A DNA stretch of 64,000 bases, from assembly GCF_008520305.1 (NCBI RefSeq), contig NZ_ML703253.1:237501-301500 (forward strand), in the 5' to 3' direction. Positions within the stretch are counted from its first letter, which is position 1, and each line of letters opens with the position of its first letter. A model generated the notes under the pieces. The model did no database searches. It saw nothing but the letters and a program-made list of their open reading frames with translations, and was not told where the DNA came from. Shown here piece after piece: positions 60,069-64,000 of this stretch. The translations under genes were made by a program, and so were the position numbers. Source of the DNA: Mesorhizobium sp. SARCC-RB16n. Its GTDB lineage: Bacteria > Pseudomonadota > Alphaproteobacteria > Rhizobiales > Rhizobiaceae.

Positions 60069-60983
60069 TCAAAGGCCGTTGGCGCGGAATTTCCCATCCA
60101 GAAATGTTTTGGCGCGCGGCACGTCGTCCTCGGTCAAGTGCTCAATGATGACCGGGATGTTCGGGTGCTTCTCGCTGAGCCGCTTGAGATAGAGATCATA
60201 GTTCAGCGAGCCGAGACCAGGTGCGGGCAGTTCGATCTCGCCGACGCCACGGAATGTCAGCCCCTCATGCGCGTTCTCGTCGCCGATGTCGGCATGTTTT
60301 TCCGACTTGTCGCCACCCGAACGCTTGACGTCCTTGGCGTGCGCGATCCTGATCTTGTCGGTCAGCGTGTCGAACACCTGGTTCAGCACCTGGTCCATGC
60401 GATCGATGTTGTGCGCCTCGAAATAATTGGTCGGATCCATCAAGAGGCCGAGCCCGGGGTGATCGACCTGCGCGAACATTTTCACCGTCTCTTCGACCGA
60501 GCCGACGACGTTATTGACATAGGTTTCGAGCAGGAAGACCGCGCCGTGGTCATAGGCCGTCTGGGCAAGGTCGGAGATGACCTTGCGGCATTCCTCGAAC
60601 CCCTCTTCGGTCTTGTTCCTGGGATGATGCACCCAGTCGGATTCGGTATTGTAGGTGCCGGTTTCGGAGATCACATAGGGCGAGCCGAAATCGCGCGCGT
60701 TGCGGATGATCTCCTTGAGATAGCCGACGCGCCTGTCGCGCTCGGTTTTGTCAGGATGGATGATGTTGGTGTAGCCCGACACGCAGCAGACCGGCAGATT
60801 GTGGTCGCGGAAGACGTCGCGCACCTTCCTGGCCTTGTCCTTGGTGATCTGCCCGGCCGACAGGTCAATATCCCTGAAATGCAGGTCGAGTTGCACCGTG
60901 TTGAAACCGAGCGCGCGGATGCGCCTGGCGGCTTCCTCCAATTCATAGGGGAAATAGCCGGTGAAAATTCCTGCCTGCATCAT
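60069..60983 (-). CDS. Sugar phosphate isomerase/epimerase family TIM-barrel protein
   Basis: AP endonuclease-2-like TIM barrel of 304 residues (IolE/IolI/MocC superfamily). Seen: MQAGIFTGYFPYELEEAARRI at strand 1, FNTVQLDLHF, FLLETYVNNVVGSVEE, LLMDPTNYFE with the metal-binding residues, and HAKDVKRSGGDKSEKHAD. Such enzymes isomerise or dehydrate inososes and ketoses. Second gene in the operon behind the MocA-like dehydrogenase. Two adjacent ATGs exist; 60983 is taken since GGGAGG lies nine bases upstream. Confidence 0.88.
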   Translation of the reverse strand: MMQAGIFTGYFPYELEEAARRIRALGFNTVQLDLHFRDIDLSAGQITKDKARKVRDVFRDHNLPVCCVSGYTNIIHPDKTERDRRVGYLKEIIRNARDFGSPYVISETGTYNTESDWVHHPRNKTEEGFEECRKVISDLAQTAYDHGAVFLLETYVNNVVGSVEETVKMFAQVDHPGLGLLMDPTNYFEAHNIDRMDQVLNQVFDTLTDKIRIAHAKDVKRSGGDKSEKHADIGDENAHEGLTFRGVGEIELPAPGLGSLNYDLYLKRLSEKHPNIPVIIEHLTEDDVPRAKTFLDGKFRANGL

Positions 60984-61038
60984 GGGTGAAGTCCTCCCGG
61001 TAAGCGATTTAGACGCCATGCTGTTAGGCGACAGACAT

Positions 61039-62127
61039 TCAGTTGGTAGCGATCTCGGAAAGCCTGACCGTGCGACCTTCACCCATCGAGCGGTAGCCGG
61101 CTTCGACCAGCGCCATGGTCTTGACGTTGTCGGCAATCGACAAAGCCGGCGGCGTGCCCGTCTTCACCGCATACTGAAGCTGCTCCATGACGCCGATGAA
61201 AGCATGTGGGAACCACATCGTCTCCCAGCTTGGTCTGACCCATTCTCCACCGGTCGTTTCGGTGGAGGCATAGGTCAAGGTCGATGCAACGCCCGTCGGC
61301 CAGCCGATCGTGCCCTTGGCGACGCCCTTGGTGCCGTCGACACGCCAGTTGATGTGCTGGTCGTCCTTGTAGCCCTCCTGGCGCGGACCGGACCAGACAT
61401 CCTCGAGCGACACGGCAAGCACGCCGGTGGGGAAACGCAAGGTCGAGACGGTGATGCCGTCCGAATGGTCGAACGTCGTGCGCGGATCCTTGCGCGCCAG
61501 CGTGGTGATCTCGTCGGGATCGCCGAACAGGAAGCGCAGCACGTCGAGGTGATGCACGCTCATATTGGCGAGCGTCAGCCGGTCGTAGCCCTGAAGGAAG
61601 GTCTGCCAGTGCGGGATGGCATGCATGTCGATCTGCGCGAAGACGATGTCGCCCAACGCGCCGCTGTCGATGATCTGCTTCAACACGCGCATCGACTGGT
61701 CGTAGCGCATGTTCTGGTTGACCGAGAGGATCTTGCCGGCCTTCGCCGCCTCGTCGCGCAGCTTGACGGCTTCCTCGACCGACAGCGCCAAAGGCTTCTG
61801 CGCCAGGATCGCCTTGATGTGCTTCTGCTTCAGCGCATGGCGGATCAACGCCGGCTGCTGGTCGGGAGGAAAGGCAAGGTCCACGATCTCGACATTGCCA
61901 TCTTCGATCAGCTGCTCCGGCGTGTCGTGCACGGCGGGAATTGCCCAGCGCCTCGCCACCTTCTCCGCGCTGGCCTTCGTGCGCGACGCGATCGCCACCA
62001 CTGGAAATTCGGCCTGCGCATAGGCAGCCAGGTGGCACTCGGCCATGATCATGCCGGCGCCGACGCAGCCGATCCGGTATTCCCTGACGCGCACCTCGAC
62101 GTCCGGTTTGAAATCCGTGCTCGCCAT
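61039..62127 (-). CDS. Gfo/Idh/MocA family oxidoreductase
   Basis: NAD(P)-dependent sugar/inositol-type dehydrogenase of 362 residues. Seen: Rossmann motif IGCVGAGMIMAECHLAAY near residue 20, the QKPLAL motif (usually EKPLA) with the catalytic-region Lys, and SVNQNMRYDQSMRVLKQ. First gene of the operon with TIM-barrel, MocD-like, MocE-like and PanB-like genes. AGGAGGACTGG precedes ATG 62127. Its substrate would be a cyclitol, sugar or aminocyclitol. Confidence 0.9.
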   Translation of the reverse strand: MASTDFKPDVEVRVREYRIGCVGAGMIMAECHLAAYAQAEFPVVAIASRTKASAEKVARRWAIPAVHDTPEQLIEDGNVEIVDLAFPPDQQPALIRHALKQKHIKAILAQKPLALSVEEAVKLRDEAAKAGKILSVNQNMRYDQSMRVLKQIIDSGALGDIVFAQIDMHAIPHWQTFLQGYDRLTLANMSVHHLDVLRFLFGDPDEITTLARKDPRTTFDHSDGITVSTLRFPTGVLAVSLEDVWSGPRQEGYKDDQHINWRVDGTKGVAKGTIGWPTGVASTLTYASTETTGGEWVRPSWETMWFPHAFIGVMEQLQYAVKTGTPPALSIADNVKTMALVEAGYRSMGEGRTVRLSEIATN

Positions 62128-62234
62128 CCAGTCCTCCTAGAGAACAGGATATAACGTCAAGGACCCGGCGTCGGCCAAGGCCTGCACCATCATTTCCCAT
62201 CAGGACGGTGCAGGTGACAGCTGCGGAATCCAAA

Positions 62235-62262
62235 GCAAGAAAAGCTGCGTCAGACCGCAGCT
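62235..62262 (-). terminator. Intrinsic terminator after aconitase X genes
   Basis: On the minus strand AGCTGCG-GTCTGA-CGCAGCT is followed by TTTCTTGCTTTG: a 7-bp perfect stem with a T-rich tail. The stem spans the stop codon of the small aconitase X subunit. It separates this unit from the MocA-like operon 108 bp further on. Confidence 0.7.
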
Positions 62263-62720
62263 CCCCCGGCGGTCGCCGCATCGACAAGGCTAACTATCGC
62301 CTCGCCATCCGCACCGACACCGACCGCAATACGCCCGCCGGAAGGCAGGCCCGCAATGTCACAGACCACCAGCGGCATGCTGATCGCATAAAGGAACTCC
62401 GCCACGATGGCTCCGACCGCCAGGATCGGGTCCGGCCGCTCGAGAAGGACGCCGGCCGGTGCCGTGCCCCTGCGGATTGCCTCGGCCAGCACTGAGGAAG
62501 AAGAAGACGATCCACGCCCGCCCGGCATGACCAGGATCTTGCCGGCGACATTCTGGCCAAGATCGGGATGGGAATGGTCGATGATATCGCCGGTCTCCAC
62601 GTCGATGCCGCCCCAGAAGCTGAGCGGCTGCGAAATCACCAAGGCCTGCCCTTCCGCGATGCCGGCCAGCTGGAATGTACCGGATCGCTCAGTAACTTCC
62701 AGTTCCACCGGCCGCGTCAT
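62250..62720 (-). CDS. Aconitase X swivel domain protein (DUF126), small subunit
   Basis: Swivel subunit of 156 residues that closes over the active site of the large subunit. Seen: SFWGGIDVETGDIIDHSHPDLGQ, the phosphate/carboxylate-binding loop GGRGSSSSSS (67-76) with the catalytic Ser, and LAVGAIVAEFLYAISMPLVV. ATG overlaps the stop of the large subunit (ATGA). Confidence 0.92.
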   Translation of the reverse strand: MTRPVELEVTERSGTFQLAGIAEGQALVISQPLSFWGGIDVETGDIIDHSHPDLGQNVAGKILVMPGGRGSSSSSSVLAEAIRRGTAPAGVLLERPDPILAVGAIVAEFLYAISMPLVVCDIAGLPSGGRIAVGVGADGEAIVSLVDAATAGGAAV

Positions 62721-63967
62721 AATGCACTCCGCACGACATGCCCGGCCGCGGCGGACTGGATGCAGTCCCTCATCTCGGCGAAGGCGACGGTCACGCCGAT
62801 ATTGCCCGGCGCATAATGCGCCCATTTGCCGGAATTGGTCATCACCACACCGTCGAGGCGTTCGAGGATCGAAGTGACGTAGGTACAGGTGTCGGCGACC
62901 GGAATCAGGCCGAACGCCTCCATCCCGTCGAGCGCGCCCTCCTCCTGCAGCCGCATCAGCGTCGCTCGGCCCGTGTTGACATAGATCGGGATGCCCCTGC
63001 CCGGCGCGACGGTGCGCAGCAGCGGTAAAAGGCGCATCCATTCTTCATGCGAGAAATGCGGCGTGCCCAGTGAGACGGCCGAAAGCGGCGCGCCATCGGG
63101 CACTCCAGACAGCCTGGAAAGCGCATGATCAATGTCGGCGCGACTGATGCGAAACATCTCTTCCGGGGCGTGACCGTGGAACGCCTCTTCGAGCGTCCCC
63201 GCCTCGGGCGTGATGCCAACCACATGGAACAATGCCACCGCGCCGGTCGTTGCCGCCGCCGCGCCCAGCGCCTTCAGCTGGTCCTCGTCGCGTGGTTGCG
63301 GCAGGCCTGATATGACCGGAATGCGATCGCCGCTCGCTTGCCCGATGATCAGCCCGACGCCGACGAACAGGCTGTCGCTTGGTTCCGGGTCGGCGATGTC
63401 CATTTCGAACAGGATGCGGCCGCGCCGGTTCTCGCTGAGATGCAAGCCCCAGGCCGGCGCGCGCCCAGTCATGGCGCAGCACAGATCGATAAAATCGCCA
63501 TAGCGGTTGGTGCGCGCACCGATCACCGAATTGGCGAAAACGATGGCGTTGGATTCGCCCCATGCGATCTGCTGGCCGAATTCAGGTCGGAACCGCGTCT
63601 GGTAGGGGGCACAGGTGAATGTGGCCTGGCAGCCAAGCTCCAGATGCGCCTTCATCAGCCGCCGCGCCGGCACTTCTTCCGCGACGGGCATCTTCACCAT
63701 GCCGGGATGGATGAGGTCGAACGAGCCGACATTGAGCGTCGTCGGCACACGCACACGGCCACCGCCCTCGACCAGCCGCTCGACGAAATCGAGCCCTGCC
63801 TTGCCGTGATAGAGGCAGCCATCAATATGGGCGCCGGTGATATCGAGCAGACTGCCCGCACCGATGGCTTTGGAAAAGGCGAGGAGGATTTTCATTGCGG
63901 CGGCAACCGAAGGACCTTGCTCACCGCCGAGCACGGATTTGTCCAGCGCACTCAGTTCCAAAGTCAT
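62717..63967 (-). CDS. Aconitase X catalytic subunit (DUF521)
   Basis: Dehydratase subunit of 416 residues. Seen: GGEQGPSVAAAMKIL at the N-terminus, ITGAHIDGCLYHG, CQATFTCAPYQ, IAWGESNAIVFANSVIGARTNRYGD, and possible iron ligands C113/C119, C163/C164 and the Cys in ADTCTY. In bacteria, characterised aconitase X enzymes dehydrate cis-3-hydroxy-L-proline to pyrroline-2-carboxylate; archaeal ones act on mevalonate 5-phosphate. The bacterial role is the better guess here. Start ATG 63967 lies 33 bp before the window end, so an upstream gene or regulator cannot be seen. Confidence 0.9.
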   Translation of the reverse strand: MTLELSALDKSVLGGEQGPSVAAAMKILLAFSKAIGAGSLLDITGAHIDGCLYHGKAGLDFVERLVEGGGRVRVPTTLNVGSFDLIHPGMVKMPVAEEVPARRLMKAHLELGCQATFTCAPYQTRFRPEFGQQIAWGESNAIVFANSVIGARTNRYGDFIDLCCAMTGRAPAWGLHLSENRRGRILFEMDIADPEPSDSLFVGVGLIIGQASGDRIPVISGLPQPRDEDQLKALGAAAATTGAVALFHVVGITPEAGTLEEAFHGHAPEEMFRISRADIDHALSRLSGVPDGAPLSAVSLGTPHFSHEEWMRLLPLLRTVAPGRGIPIYVNTGRATLMRLQEEGALDGMEAFGLIPVADTCTYVTSILERLDGVVMTNSGKWAHYAPGNIGVTVAFAEMRDCIQSAAAGHVVRSAL

Positions 63968-64000
63968 CGATGTGCTCCGGACTCTACTCGATCTTATGGC

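Noticed and set aside
1-64000. CRISPR array, tRNA, rRNA or transposase
   Set aside because: No regularly spaced repeats, cloverleaf, rRNA-like stretch or transposase motif was recognised on either strand by reading.

Overview
The window is high-GC, densely packed alphaproteobacterial DNA. Its content suggests a Mesorhizobium-like rhizobium. The reasons are the many sugar ABC transporters of the ribose and glycerol-3-phosphate classes, MocA/MocD/MocE-like catabolic genes, a CysPTWA sulfate system, and three intergenic palindromic repeat types that I recall as abundant in Mesorhizobium. No rRNA, tRNA, CRISPR array or transposase gene was seen.

Layout, left to right. (1) 1-7.8 kb: envelope pair, a bacterial alpha-2-macroglobulin with a PAN/Apple domain followed by penicillin-binding protein 1C. 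(2) 8.1-14.6 kb: sulfate uptake (binding protein, CysT, CysW, CysA), a VapBC toxin-antitoxin pair, a second sulfate-binding protein and an Rrf2 regulator; an acyltransferase-like gene follows. (3) 15.7-22.3 kb: an operon on the minus strand for a sugar-acid-like ABC transporter with gluconokinase, under a LacI-family regulator; a perfect LacI-type palindrome lies upstream of the binding protein. (4) 22.5-24.7 kb: MFS transporter, DUF3175 protein, AHSA1-like protein. (5) 24.9-31.9 kb: two near-identical FadR-type regulators, two NAD(P)-dependent dehydrogenases and a Frc-like ABC transporter; four sites of one 11-bp motif lie in the two divergent promoter regions. (6) 32.1-40.3 kb: AraC regulator, SRPBCC protein, a three-component molybdenum hydroxylase whose large subunit is split into two adjacent genes, MoxR and VWA maturation proteins, and a metal-dependent hydrolase. 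(7) 40.3-45.9 kb: Ugp/Mal-class ABC transporter led by a metallophosphoesterase, then an AhpD-like protein. (8) 46.1-53.1 kb: a ribose-class ABC operon containing a permease fused in frame to a lactonase-type beta-propeller, plus a second stand-alone propeller. (9) 53.4-57.7 kb: DHA2 efflux pump divergent from a coupled ornithine-cyclodeaminase-like and ammonia-lyase-like pair; the lyase-like protein lacks the MIO serine. (10) 57.8-64.0 kb: a moc-like catabolic operon (MocA-like dehydrogenase, TIM-barrel isomerase, MocD-like desaturase-type oxygenase, MocE-like Rieske ferredoxin, divergent PanB-like protein) and a two-subunit aconitase X.

Most of the window is accessory catabolism: each block joins an uptake system, one or two regulators and a short enzyme set. 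Most genes inside the blocks overlap by 1-8 nt or lie within 60 nt, so they are probably co-transcribed. The strongest candidates for undescribed biology are the permease-lactonase fusion, the MIO-less lyase homologue coupled to an OCD-family enzyme, the split Mo-hydroxylase large subunit and the moc-like operon with a divergent ketopantoate-hydroxymethyltransferase homologue. Functional calls rest on motif reading alone; no database search was possible.
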